Positions 31,689 through 40,678 are shown, counted from the first letter of the stretch. The stretch is DNA of 41,888 nt from JBAXHO01 sp037138855 (GCA_037138855.1 JBAXHO010000005.1:1-41888); one strand, 5' to 3'. Notes: generated by a model not told the origin, from the letters alone. Numbers and translations: made by a program.

Positions 31689-32384
31689 TTGATATCTAAA
31701 CTGTTTTCAAACAAAATTGCAGTAATAATTATAGTATTATTGACGTTAATATTTCTGGGCTTTTGGTCGCCTTGGTTTAACTGGAAGTTTAACTGGGTAT
31801 CTTTATTAGGAATTGATTCCCAGAATAAAACCAGTGGCTTAAAAGTTTTATCTCATACCGGTGTGCTTGATATTTATATTGATGATAAATTTATGGGATC
31901 CACAGTGGATAATGAAAACTCTTTTGATATTTCAGCTATTATTCCAGGAGAGCATATTGTTAAGTTAATCCGAAAATCAGAAAGTGGTCAGTATGTCGAA
32001 ATTATTCGCAAATTGAATTTCGAACCGGCTGTAGATGTGATTATTGGTTATGAATTAGGACCAAGCGAGAGTTTTTCTGAAGGTCACATTTTATATACAC
32101 AAAAAAATTTCATTCAAAATAAACAAACTACTTTAGAAATTTTTTCAAATCCTGCCGGGCAAAAAGTATCATTGGATGGAAGATATATTGGTGATACTCC
32201 AGTCAAAGAAATTGATATTGATTTAAGCTCTAAACATAAATTTAAATTTGAAAAAGCAGGTTATGACAGTCTGGAGATAGAAATTCTCCCAGATACTCAA
32301 GAAGATCGGGATAAATTAAAAGGTCTTAAACTAGTCTTAGAGGTTAATTTATTTGCCCAACCTTTGGAGATGGTGAATCAATGA
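31689..32384 (+). CDS. Membrane-anchored PEGA-domain protein
   Basis: This 231-residue protein has one N-terminal membrane helix (about 9-27, KIAVIIIVLLTLIFLGFW) and two PEGA-like beta domains outside the membrane: residues 50-112 (DIYIDDKFMGST and IIPGEHIVKLIRK) and 148-202 (LDGRYIGDTPVKEIDI and HKFKFEKAGYDSLEIEI). PEGA domains occur in surface-layer and envelope proteins of CPR bacteria. The start is a TTG codon, as no ATG precedes the membrane helix in frame. It overlaps the next gene by 4 bp (ATGA), so it heads the operon. Confidence 0.8.
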   Translation: MISKLFSNKIAVIIIVLLTLIFLGFWSPWFNWKFNWVSLLGIDSQNKTSGLKVLSHTGVLDIYIDDKFMGSTVDNENSFDISAIIPGEHIVKLIRKSESGQYVEIIRKLNFEPAVDVIIGYELGPSESFSEGHILYTQKNFIQNKQTTLEIFSNPAGQKVSLDGRYIGDTPVKEIDIDLSSKHKFKFEKAGYDSLEIEILPDTQEDRDKLKGLKLVLEVNLFAQPLEMVNQ

Positions 32385-35300
32385 TCAGTAATGTAAAAAA
32401 ATTATTACATAACACCAGTCGTTATCCTACTTCACTTATTGTAAGAGGTTCGGATTCGCTTGGAATAGAACTGGCTAAGTCTCTCCTGGATCAGGGAGGT
32501 TTTGTAATTTTAATTGATAGTGAAGAAAATGGGAAAAGTGAACAATTAAATGTACTCAAAGATTATAAATTACTTACTATCCTCGACTTTTCTGCCATTA
32601 CGATTTTGGAAGAAGATTTACGTCGTCTCGATTATGTTTTTTATCTTCAGCATAAATCTGTCGATCTGATTGAAAAAATCTCCACACAAGAATTTTTACA
32701 ATTCTCGAATTATCTGGATACTATTTTGGATCTGACTGCTAAATTCGAAGCAAAATTTTTACTCACTACCTCTTTACAGGCTCATCAATTAATTTTGGCA
32801 AATAAACAGGATGATTTTAATTTTGACGCTGGTGTAGAGGAGAAACATACTATTTATAGTGAGCTTGAAATTCAGCGATATGCTGAAAGCCTGGTAAGAG
32901 AGTATCAGGATAAAGTGGGAATTGATGCCAGGACATTGAGACTTGGTGAACTACTTGGTAAAAATATCGAAATTAATTATCATTCACATCTTACCAAAGC
33001 AATTATTCAGGCTTTACGCGGACAGGAAATTATTTTACCAGGTGATGGTCTGGAAACTGAATATTATATCCATTATCTGGATGCAGCATATGGCATTTTA
33101 AAAGCACAGTTCTCATTAAATACTAAGGGGAATATTTATACGCTTGCCAATGAAGAAGAAATCAGTTTGCTTTCCATTGCCTATAAGTTACTTGATATTA
33201 TTGCTACGGCTATTGATGTCGGGTTTACTACAGTTGATGATCAATTACCGCCTTTAAAACTCCATAAAATGGTTCCGAATTTATCGGTGATTGGCTGGAA
33301 ACCAAGAGTGACTTTTGAACGAGCGTTGACACAAACTATTGATAGTATCCGAGAAGCGTTAGTATCCAATGCTATAGCTATCAAAATTAATGAGGATCGA
33401 AAAACGAATCAAGATGAATCCACTTCCAAAATTAATGAATCAAAATCTACAGAAACAAAAGTTAAAAAAAAGACAAGATCCTGGAAACAAAAAATTCATG
33501 ATTTTTTTTATAAAACCGAAACAATTGTAGAAACAGAAGAGCCGGCTGAAGGTGCTTTAGCAAGATTGATCACAGCCCGTAAGCTGCAAGATAGTTCCCG
33601 TAAAGGTAGTGTGATTATGGCTAATAATAAATTACGTGAAAAAATTTCCGGTAAAAAGATTTTTGGAAAGTCTCCAACTAATTTTTTTAGAATGCTTTTT
33701 GATTACTTTGGTGAAAAATTCAATATTCTCAAGAGAGTTACTTTGGCTGATTTTGTATTTTCGATCTTGGGAATCATTGCTTTTATTATTTTGTATTTTT
33801 TGATATTATCGCCTTTTTTAAGTTTAGGAAAAAATTTATTTTTGATTAAAATTAATCTTGATGCAGCTGAAAAGGCAATTAGCGCTTATAATATCCAGGA
33901 CAGCCAAGCTTTTTGTGAAAAAATTAAACTAAATTCAATCAACGCTCAAAAACGTTTAGCTCAAGTAGAATTTATTTTTAACCTTACTGGTCAGAAAAAT
34001 TTTTATAATAATTCTCAAGATTTGCTTACGAATTTCAGTGAATATACTTCTGGCTTTGATGAAGTATTGACTTCTCTTGCGCCCATGGATGAATATTTCA
34101 AACATTTTGAACCAGGAGTGAAATTTACCTATAGTAATTCCAATTTACTAACATTTACCAATCAGCAGAACTTCGAACAATTATTGGGAGAAATTAATTA
34201 TAGTCAGAATTTAATTGGAATTGGTGAAAAACGGATTGCCAAAACGCAGCCACTTCTGCTTGAAAATATTAATAATTCACCTGGCTGGATTCAAAAACTT
34301 GTCAAAGGTAAGATTTCCAAACTGGATCAGGTGTATAGCGACAATCAGGGAATAATCCCATTTTATCAAAGCTTTCCTGATCTTTTGGGAAATAAAATTA
34401 GCCGTAGATATTTGTTTGTCATGGAAGATAATGCCAGGTTTACTGCATCAGGAGGAAAGATAGCAGGATTTGTAGAGCTGGAAATCAGTGAAGGCGCTAT
34501 AAAAAATATTAAGGTAACCAAAAAAAGTGAATTAAATTTAAAGGTAACAAATATTTCTGATCAGACTTTACAGAAAATAAATTTATTATCAAATGCTGAA
34601 ATCAATAAGTCTAATGTCACTTTGGATAGTCTTAGTTACTTGAATGATCAGCAGGAATACTATCAGGCAGTAAATGATTATTATAGTTCTTTAGAAAATG
34701 AAAGAATTGATTTAGTATTTTTTGTAAATGATTTTACTTTAGAAAAATACTTGGAAAATTCAGGATTGACTTTTCAGCAAATAAAAATTTCTAATGATAA
34801 TTTACTTTCCAGCATTAATTTATTGATGGGCAATAAACGTAGTGATGAAGTACGTAGTGAAATCTCTTTACAAATATTTTCATTATTACTGGAACAGGAA
34901 TTCAACCAAATCAAAGATAATTATCCTGAACAAATAAAAATATTTGCTGAGCTGGCGCAAGCTGGAAATTTGCGGGTATTTTCCAAGGATTCTACTTTCA
35001 GCTCACTTTTGAAAAAAGATGATACATATACTTTATTTGATGATTACATATCCTTTGGAGTAAATAGTGACAGTAAAACTTTGGTAGTTGAAAAATATCC
35101 CAGTACAAATGTGGAAATTAAAATCAATATTTCGAAAACTCTGGAAACTAAAAAAGAAATAAAGCTAGACCTGGTTGGAGTGGATTCTTATGAAAATGCT
35201 TATATCTGCTTACCTTTGGGCTCCAAAAATATTTCTTACTTTGACGTAGAAAATCAATTTGTTTCGCCGGCTTTTTCAGATAGTCAGGTTTGTAATTTAT

Positions 35301-35560
35301 TTATTCAAGATAATAATTACATTTATGGCGTAAAATACGAGACAGTCTCTTTAAATGATAATTTAAGTTCTGGTTATACCTATAATCTCTGGATCAATAA
35401 AGTACCAGGAATTGATTCGAATTATTATCTGGAAATTGAGTTTGCACCAGAAATACAGGTAGAAGCATTAAATAGTAGTTATTCTCGTCAAGATGGAAAA
35501 TATATTTATTCTGGAGTTTTTGAAAGTAATCAATTAAATTTACAATTTAAGTTAAAATAA
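32381..35560 (+). CDS. Epimerase-like/DUF4012 fusion protein, 1059 aa
   Basis: Residues 15-325 resemble an NAD-dependent epimerase/dehydratase: VRGSDSLGIELAKSLLDQGGFVILID at the nucleotide site and LPGDGLETEYYIHYLDAAYGIL near the end. The catalytic YxxxK is not kept (YSELE at 159-163), so enzyme activity is doubtful. A basic linker (about 330-450) leads to a membrane helix (457-479). The C-terminal part has the DUF4012 signature, RYLFVMEDNARFTASGGKIAG (676-696). DUF4012 proteins are large exported proteins of unknown function, common in CPR. The epimerase part would be cytoplasmic, perhaps sensing a nucleotide sugar (inference). It overlaps the PEGA gene by 4 bp and ends 2 bp before greA. Confidence 0.82.
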   Translation: MISNVKKLLHNTSRYPTSLIVRGSDSLGIELAKSLLDQGGFVILIDSEENGKSEQLNVLKDYKLLTILDFSAITILEEDLRRLDYVFYLQHKSVDLIEKISTQEFLQFSNYLDTILDLTAKFEAKFLLTTSLQAHQLILANKQDDFNFDAGVEEKHTIYSELEIQRYAESLVREYQDKVGIDARTLRLGELLGKNIEINYHSHLTKAIIQALRGQEIILPGDGLETEYYIHYLDAAYGILKAQFSLNTKGNIYTLANEEEISLLSIAYKLLDIIATAIDVGFTTVDDQLPPLKLHKMVPNLSVIGWKPRVTFERALTQTIDSIREALVSNAIAIKINEDRKTNQDESTSKINESKSTETKVKKKTRSWKQKIHDFFYKTETIVETEEPAEGALARLITARKLQDSSRKGSVIMANNKLREKISGKKIFGKSPTNFFRMLFDYFGEKFNILKRVTLADFVFSILGIIAFIILYFLILSPFLSLGKNLFLIKINLDAAEKAISAYNIQDSQAFCEKIKLNSINAQKRLAQVEFIFNLTGQKNFYNNSQDLLTNFSEYTSGFDEVLTSLAPMDEYFKHFEPGVKFTYSNSNLLTFTNQQNFEQLLGEINYSQNLIGIGEKRIAKTQPLLLENINNSPGWIQKLVKGKISKLDQVYSDNQGIIPFYQSFPDLLGNKISRRYLFVMEDNARFTASGGKIAGFVELEISEGAIKNIKVTKKSELNLKVTNISDQTLQKINLLSNAEINKSNVTLDSLSYLNDQQEYYQAVNDYYSSLENERIDLVFFVNDFTLEKYLENSGLTFQQIKISNDNLLSSINLLMGNKRSDEVRSEISLQIFSLLLEQEFNQIKDNYPEQIKIFAELAQAGNLRVFSKDSTFSSLLKKDDTYTLFDDYISFGVNSDSKTLVVEKYPSTNVEIKINISKTLETKKEIKLDLVGVDSYENAYICLPLGSKNISYFDVENQFVSPAFSDSQVCNLFIQDNNYIYGVKYETVSLNDNLSSGYTYNLWINKVPGIDSNYYLEIEFAPEIQVEALNSSYSRQDGKYIYSGVFESNQLNLQFKLK

Positions 35561-35562
35561 TA

Positions 35563-36033
35563 ATGCAAAATGTCACACAAAATCAAATGTCCCAAAATGG
35601 ATTTCAGGAATTACAAAATGAATTGGAATCAAGAAAAAATATTACCCGTAACCAGGTAGCAGAAGAGATAGATAAAGCAAGGCAGCAAGGTGATTTATCT
35701 GAAAATTCTGCCTATAAATCTGCTCTCGAATCCAAAGAATTTAATGAAAACCGAATTTCAGAATTGACTGATTTGATTAATCATGCAGAAATAATTAAAC
35801 CTAAAAAAAATCTGATAATTGGCTTTGGCTCCAAAGTTAAACTAAAAAAAATTGTGGATAGCTCAATTGTGGATTATCAAATTGTTGGTGATAAAGAAGC
35901 AGATACAAGTCAGGGAAAAATTTCTCTGGATTCACCTCTGGGAAAATTACTGCTGGGGAAAAAACAGAATGATATTATTTTATTGAATACAATGGTGGGC
36001 GAAATTAAATATAAAATTGAAGCAATAATATAA
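35563..36033 (+). CDS. greA: Transcription elongation factor GreA
   Basis: The 156-residue GreA rescues backtracked RNA polymerase by stimulating transcript cleavage. The coiled coil (about 14-80) bears the tip motif QGDLSENSAYKSA with the catalytic acidic pair. The FKBP-like domain has GFGSKVKL, GKISLDSPLGKLLLGKKQND and the C-terminal strand. It begins 2 bp after the epimerase-DUF4012 gene and ends 1 bp before the PrgI gene, so it is cotranscribed with envelope genes, an unusual place for it. Confidence 0.94.
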   Translation: MQNVTQNQMSQNGFQELQNELESRKNITRNQVAEEIDKARQQGDLSENSAYKSALESKEFNENRISELTDLINHAEIIKPKKNLIIGFGSKVKLKKIVDSSIVDYQIVGDKEADTSQGKISLDSPLGKLLLGKKQNDIILLNTMVGEIKYKIEAII

Positions 36034-36034
36034 T

Positions 36035-37168
36035 ATGGAAAGACATGCTGTTCCACAAAATATTATGGAGGTGGAATTTAAGCTTTTTGGAGCTTTTTCG
36101 ATCCGTCAGTTTGGATATTTGGCTAGTGGATTTTTGATTGCAGCATTAATCTATTTTACGAAATGGCCTTTGGTGTTTCGTCTTGTCTTGATTGTATTTT
36201 CAGTGAGTATGGGACTTTTTCTGGCTTTGATCAGGATCAATGGTCAGTCTTCTTCTACTTTTGTGACAAATTTTATCGCTCAAATTTTTTCCAGTCAGAC
36301 GAGGATTTGGAAAAAACGTTCTGTGACACCAGAATCACTTAAAGAAACACCTCAAAAACAGGTTCATGAAGAAGATCAGCTGGTAGAAAGAATTACCAAA
36401 CGGAATCAGCGAATCCCTTTGGAAGCACTTGCTGCAGAACCCAGTTATATTCCCAAAGCTGTTTTGCCTGATGTAGTTGATAAATACGAAGAGCAGCAAT
36501 TGCGACAGATTGATGAGTATTATCAATCAGAAACTGCTAAGGTGAATACCAATTTTGTTTCTCCTCCCATACAAAGACAGGTAGAACTACCTTCTTTACA
36601 AGCATCAAAGAGTTTTAATCCAGTTAGTACCAATAATTTACAACAAGGTTTGGCACAAGATCTAAGCTCATTACAAAATCAACATGAACCAATTATCAAC
36701 CAACCAGGCTATACTACAGTAGTAAGATCAGTAGCTGAGGTGCAGCAAAATCAAAATGAAAAGTTACCAGATCAGCATCTGCATCAGGAAGAGCAACAAA
36801 GAGTAAATAATTTGAAAGCAGAAATCGCAAAGTTACAATCAGAGCTTGCTTCTTCGCCACCTGAAAAAAATAATCAAACAAGAGTAGCTGAAGTAAGTAA
36901 ACCAACTGGAAATGTAAATAATATGAACGGATTAATTACTAATAAAACCGGAAAAATTATTAGTGAGGCAGTAGTCAATATCAAAGATGAAAAAGAAACT
37001 TTGGTCAGAAGGATTTTAGTAGATGTTCAAGGTAAGTTTTTTTTACGTAATCCATTACCCAATGGAATTTATTATATCGATATTTCTGCACAAGGCTTTA
37101 AATTTAATCGATATAAAGTTATACTACAAGGAGAACAACTATATTCATTTCAGTTTAGGGCAAAATAA
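36035..37168 (+). CDS. PrgI-family membrane protein with C-terminal carboxypeptidase-regulatory-like domain
   Basis: The N-terminal 70 residues match PrgI/VirB3-like proteins: VPQNIMEVEFKLFGAFSIRQFGYL, then two membrane helices (about 26-43 and 47-66). A long Gln/Pro-rich linker with a coiled-coil stretch (about 235-275) follows. Residues 296-377 look like a carboxypeptidase-regulatory or Cna-B-like beta sandwich: GLITNKTGKIISEAVVNIKD, GKFFLRNPLPNGIYYIDISAQGFK. PrgI proteins partner VirB4 ATPases in Gram-positive type IV secretion, and VirB4 is two genes downstream. It shares one base with the next gene. Confidence 0.8.
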   Translation: MERHAVPQNIMEVEFKLFGAFSIRQFGYLASGFLIAALIYFTKWPLVFRLVLIVFSVSMGLFLALIRINGQSSSTFVTNFIAQIFSSQTRIWKKRSVTPESLKETPQKQVHEEDQLVERITKRNQRIPLEALAAEPSYIPKAVLPDVVDKYEEQQLRQIDEYYQSETAKVNTNFVSPPIQRQVELPSLQASKSFNPVSTNNLQQGLAQDLSSLQNQHEPIINQPGYTTVVRSVAEVQQNQNEKLPDQHLHQEEQQRVNNLKAEIAKLQSELASSPPEKNNQTRVAEVSKPTGNVNNMNGLITNKTGKIISEAVVNIKDEKETLVRRILVDVQGKFFLRNPLPNGIYYIDISAQGFKFNRYKVILQGEQLYSFQFRAK

Positions 37169-37863
37169 TGAGCTTTTTTTCACCAGCAGTTATTAGTACA
37201 CAAGAACATCTTGAAATTGAAGATGTCATTGATGATTTAGTCGTCCTCAAAAGCGGTATGGTATCTCTAGTTATGAAAACCACTGCCTTAAACTTCGAAT
37301 TATTATCAGAAAAAGAGCAGGATGCCAAAATTCTTTCTTTTGCTGGGCTATTAAATTCATTGAACTTTCAAATGCAAATTGTAATCAAAACAGAAAGAAC
37401 TGATGTCAGCTCATATATTGAAAGACTTAAGGAATATCGTAGTACACAAATTTCCAAGGCGCTTCAAAAACAGATTGATATTTATATTAATTTTATTAAT
37501 AATTTGACCCGAAATCGGGAAGTTCTGGCAAAACATTTTTATGTGGTGATACCGGAAGTGATTGGTGAAGTGCAGCGCACTAGTTTGATCAAACAACTAT
37601 TTGGAAAAAAGACAAAGATTATCAATAAGCATAGTTTGGTGGAGAGAGCTAAAGTACAGCTTTATCCCAAAAGAGATCATTTGACCAAACAGTTTAAAAA
37701 AATGGGACTTATTGCCAGTCAATTAAATAAGCAGGAATTAGTAAGATTGTATTATACTATGTATGATCCAGATAAATTAGGCACCGAACATCTTGATCTG
37801 ACTACCAATGAGATCACTACCAGCTTGATTACCCAAAAGACCAATTCACCTTTAAACAAATAA
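37168..37863 (+). CDS. TraC/VirB4 N-terminal-like protein
   Basis: This 231-residue soluble protein begins SFFSPAVISTQEHLEIEDVIDDLVVLKSGMVSLVMKT and continues through LLNSLNFQMQIVIKTER, like the N-terminal domain of VirB4/TraC-type ATPases, but lacks a P-loop. Adjacent VirB4 genes in CPR genomes are often split this way, with a separate small TraC-like partner. It follows the PrgI gene with a one-base overlap and precedes the VirB4 gene by 3 bp, so the three likely form one membrane complex (inference). Confidence 0.72.
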   Translation: MSFFSPAVISTQEHLEIEDVIDDLVVLKSGMVSLVMKTTALNFELLSEKEQDAKILSFAGLLNSLNFQMQIVIKTERTDVSSYIERLKEYRSTQISKALQKQIDIYINFINNLTRNREVLAKHFYVVIPEVIGEVQRTSLIKQLFGKKTKIINKHSLVERAKVQLYPKRDHLTKQFKKMGLIASQLNKQELVRLYYTMYDPDKLGTEHLDLTTNEITTSLITQKTNSPLNK

Positions 37864-37866
37864 TAT

Positions 37867-39735
37867 ATGGGATTTTTTTTCAAATCAAAGCCAAAGCCAC
37901 AATCAAACCAGGCACAGCAAACGCCTGCACAGTCCAGTCAAATGGCCAATGCTCAGATCAAGCAACAGGCAGATAGTCGTCGTCTGGAAGAAGAAGCTGT
38001 TCAGGAATTTGCCAGAGGAGTAATTGACGTCAAGGATATTATTGCTCCACCAGCGATTGAAATTGATTTCAATCATATGGTAATTGGAGGCAAATTTTTC
38101 CGGACTTTTTTTGCTACTGGATTTCCCCGTTTTGTAGGTGCCAATTGGCTTGCTCCTCTCATCAATTTTGAACGCCCTTTGACAATCAGTACTTTTTATT
38201 ATCCTGTAGATTCCACTATGATCATGCAGCGTATCAAGAGAAAGATAGCTGAAATGCAGGCTACATTAAATATTGATATTGAAGCCGGCAAGATACCTGA
38301 TCCTAGTGTGAAAGTAGCTTTGAAAGATGCAGAGGAACTGCAGGATCAAATCGCAAGTGGTAACGAGAAATTTTTTCATTTCGCTTTATATTTGACTGTT
38401 CGTGCTACAGAATTACGGGAGCTTGAAAAAATTTCTCGCAATATTGAATCGACTTTATCAGCATTAGGAGTAATTGTAAAAATTGCTTCGCTTCAGCAAG
38501 AGCAAGGCTTTATCAGTACTCTACCTTTGGCAATAGACAAAATCTATTTGACCAGAAATATGGATACCACATCTCTGGCTACTACTTTCCCTTTCGTCAG
38601 TTCCGAGCTCACTATGGATGATGGTGTGATGTATGGCATCAATAAACATAACAAAAGTTTGATTGTTTTTGATCGATTTCAGATTGAGAACCCCAACATG
38701 GTAGTTTTCGCGACTTCCGGAGCCGGTAAAAGCTACATGGTGAAACTGGAAGCAATGCGGAGTTTAATGTTGGGAACTCAAATCATTATTATTGATCCGG
38801 AAAAAGAATATGAAAAATTATGCGAAACAATTGGCGGTGAGTATATTTCATTTAGTCAAGATGGTTCTCAAAAACTCAATCCTTTTGAGCTTTCCGGAAT
38901 GTATGATAAAGACGAGGATGAATTACGATTCAAAATTCTTTCTTTAAATGGTTTGATCAGAATAATGGTAGGTGGCAATTTGTCACCAATTGAAAATGCC
39001 ATACTGGATCGGGCATTGATTTTGACTTATAAAGAAAAAGGAATTACTCCTGATCCAGCTACACAGCGACGGGAACCACCTTTGCTGGAAGACCTTTACA
39101 AGATTCTCAATGCCATGGCAGAAAATGAAGCACATGTTTTGGCTCAAAAGTTAGAAAAATATCTAAAAGGTAGTGCATCTGGAATTTTTGATCGCCGGTC
39201 AAATATTGAAATTAGAAATACTTTTACTGTTTTCAGTATTCGGGATTTGGTAGATGAACTTCGACCAATTGCGATGTATTTAATGTTGGATTATATTTGG
39301 ACAAGAGTAAAAAAAGATCGTAGAAAACGAATTTTGATTATTGATGAGGCCTGGTGGATGATGCAGTTTGAAGATGCAGCCAGGTTTGTCCATTCGATTG
39401 CCAAACGGGCTAGAAAATATGCGCTTGGTTTGACGACGATTACTCAGGATGTGGAGGATTTTCTTGATTCCGATTATGGTAAAGCAGTAGTGACGAACTC
39501 TTCCATTCAGATACTTTTGAAACAAAGTCCAGCAGCCATTGAAAAAATTCAAAAGGTTTTTAATCTCACAGATGGTGAAAAATCATATTTACTGGCAGCT
39601 GGAATTGGAGAAGGATTGTTTTTTGCTGGTGCCAATCATGTCGCTATGCAAGTAGTGGCCAGTGAAAATGAGCATCGTTTAATTACCACGAACCCTTTGG
39701 AAACAGAAGGGGAAGACGCAAGCAGTAGTCAGTAG
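37867..39735 (+). CDS. VirB4-like type IV secretion ATPase
   Basis: The 622-residue ATPase has Walker A ATSGAGKSY (282-290), IIIIDPEKEYEKLCE (306-320), QKLNPFELSG (335-344) and Walker B RILIIDEAWWMM (488-499). Late motifs ARKYALGLTTITQDVEDFL and VTNSSIQILLKQSPAA are typical of the TraC/VirB4 family (CD1110-type). It would power DNA or protein transport, or assembly of an envelope appendage; no relaxase or coupling protein is in the window, so conjugation is not implied. The last codons (SSSQ and the TAG stop) are already part of the AGTAGTC heptamer array. Confidence 0.9.
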   Translation: MGFFFKSKPKPQSNQAQQTPAQSSQMANAQIKQQADSRRLEEEAVQEFARGVIDVKDIIAPPAIEIDFNHMVIGGKFFRTFFATGFPRFVGANWLAPLINFERPLTISTFYYPVDSTMIMQRIKRKIAEMQATLNIDIEAGKIPDPSVKVALKDAEELQDQIASGNEKFFHFALYLTVRATELRELEKISRNIESTLSALGVIVKIASLQQEQGFISTLPLAIDKIYLTRNMDTTSLATTFPFVSSELTMDDGVMYGINKHNKSLIVFDRFQIENPNMVVFATSGAGKSYMVKLEAMRSLMLGTQIIIIDPEKEYEKLCETIGGEYISFSQDGSQKLNPFELSGMYDKDEDELRFKILSLNGLIRIMVGGNLSPIENAILDRALILTYKEKGITPDPATQRREPPLLEDLYKILNAMAENEAHVLAQKLEKYLKGSASGIFDRRSNIEIRNTFTVFSIRDLVDELRPIAMYLMLDYIWTRVKKDRRKRILIIDEAWWMMQFEDAARFVHSIAKRARKYALGLTTITQDVEDFLDSDYGKAVVTNSSIQILLKQSPAAIEKIQKVFNLTDGEKSYLLAAGIGEGLFFAGANHVAMQVVASENEHRLITTNPLETEGEDASSSQ

Positions 39736-39779
39736 ACAGTAGTCAAGAGAAAGTAGCAAATAGTAAGTAGTAAGTAGAA
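39724..39779. repeat. Eight-unit 7-bp run, AGTAGTC family
   Basis: AGTAGTC, AGTAGAC, AGTAGTC, AAGAGAA, AGTAGCA, AATAGTA, AGTAGTA and AGTAGAA run in register. The run starts inside the VirB4 coding sequence and supplies its TAG stop. Confidence 0.85.
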
Positions 39780-39798
39780 TAAAAGTATCTAGTAGAAA

Positions 39799-39853
39799 TG
39801 GAAATTCGAAATTCGATCTTCGATTCCTAGATTCTTAGATTCTTAAATTCTTT
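39799..39853. repeat. 7/8-bp run, GAAATTC to TAGATTCT family
   Basis: GAAATTC twice, GATCTTC, GATTCCT, AGATTCT, TAGATTCT, TAAATTCT. The family is the reverse complement of the GAATCTA units at 4550-4590 and 8262-8290. Confidence 0.75.
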
Positions 39854-39857
39854 CTTT

Positions 39858-39890
39858 TTAAGTCAAAGGCTTACCAGCCTATGGCTGGAA
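39858..39890 (+). repeat. Double-hairpin palindromic element, copy 2
   Basis: Same element as 11902-11934, with one change in the first stem (AAGTC for AAGCC). The change keeps pairing as a G-U wobble at RNA level. Confidence 0.8.
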
Positions 39891-39944
39891 CTTGTAACTA
39901 TTAACTTTTATCTCTTAACTCTTAATTTTTCACTTTTAATTCTT
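39889..39944. repeat. Eight-unit 7-bp run, AACTCTT family
   Basis: AACTTGT, AACTATT, AACTTTT, ATCTCTT, AACTCTT, AATTTTT, CACTTTT and AATTCTT run in strict register and end 6 bp before the ATG at 39951. It gives a pyrimidine-rich leader without a Shine-Dalgarno. Confidence 0.85.
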
Positions 39945-39950
39945 TTATCC

Positions 39951-40502
39951 ATGTCTACCAATTTACAATTTAATACTGCCATTTTTATTTTCACGGCAGT
40001 GGTGATTATCATTGCTTTTGCTTTACTAATTGCTTATATCTGGCGCTTAAATCATCGTATCAAAACATTACAAACACCGCGTTATGGCTTTCTGGGTAAA
40101 CCATTATTTCCTATGTTTGTGGTGCTATTGCTTACTGGCAGTTTGCTTTTTGTGAATTACTATAACAAGCAGTCACAAGTTACTACTACTGGAGCTGCGA
40201 AAAATGTAGTTTTTGATATCAATTATAAAAATGTTAGTCAATCCGGAAATAATGTAACGATGAAATTTGACATAGAACCCAAGATTGAAAAACTTCCCTG
40301 GGGTGGTAATGATCAAAATAAGTTTGATATTTACTGGACATTAAATGGACCGGAAAATTATCAATATCTGGAAGTAGGAAAGTCTTATAATAAACCCAGT
40401 GGTTTTCAAATTTCCATACTGTCTGGAGCTTATACAGTCAAAACGAAAATTGTTTTTGAAGGCAAGACGTATGAATATTCAGAAGAGATATATGTGGAGT
40501 GA
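39951..40502 (+). CDS. Small membrane protein with extracytoplasmic beta domain, unknown function
   Basis: This 183-residue protein is not recognised. Two hydrophobic helices are visible: residues about 10-30 (IFIFTAVVIIIAFALLIAYIW) and about 48-66 (PMFVVLLLTGSLLFVNYY), with a short basic loop between. The rest (75-183) is a beta-rich domain with an Ig-like pattern (VVFDINYKNVSQSGNNVTMKFDI, FDIYWTLNGPENY, YTVKTKIVFEGKTYEYSEEI). By charge it should face outward. It follows the secretion operon after a 215-bp repeat spacer and may be transcribed separately. Confidence 0.65.
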   Translation: MSTNLQFNTAIFIFTAVVIIIAFALLIAYIWRLNHRIKTLQTPRYGFLGKPLFPMFVVLLLTGSLLFVNYYNKQSQVTTTGAAKNVVFDINYKNVSQSGNNVTMKFDIEPKIEKLPWGGNDQNKFDIYWTLNGPENYQYLEVGKSYNKPSGFQISILSGAYTVKTKIVFEGKTYEYSEEIYVE

Positions 40503-40572
40503 GCAGAAAGGTAATAAGTTTAGCAGAGAAATAGTATTGTGTTGTTGTCCTAATATGACTATACAAATCGTC

Positions 40573-40620
40573 TTGACACCATTCCTAACGTAGGGATGGA
40601 GCAGGAATCATTCCTAGGGT
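40573..40620 (+). other. Structured intergenic element with repeated ATTCCTA
   Basis: CATTCCTA (40580-40587) can pair with TAGGGATG (40591-40598) with one G-T, and AGGAAT (40603-40608) with ATTCCT (40610-40615). A perfect TTGACA at 40573 precedes this but has no matching -10. The remaining spacer 40503-40693 contains a weak GAAATCC/GAAATGC heptamer run (40636-40662) and the rnpB promoter. Confidence 0.35.
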
Positions 40621-40678
40621 TTCTTTGGAGCTTGTGAATTCGAAATCCGAAATGCCAGATGCGTTATGTGCTTTTCCT

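Noticed and set aside
40573..40578. Perfect TTGACA as a promoter -35
   Set aside because: No -10-like sequence occurs 16-18 bp downstream, so it is not called as a promoter.
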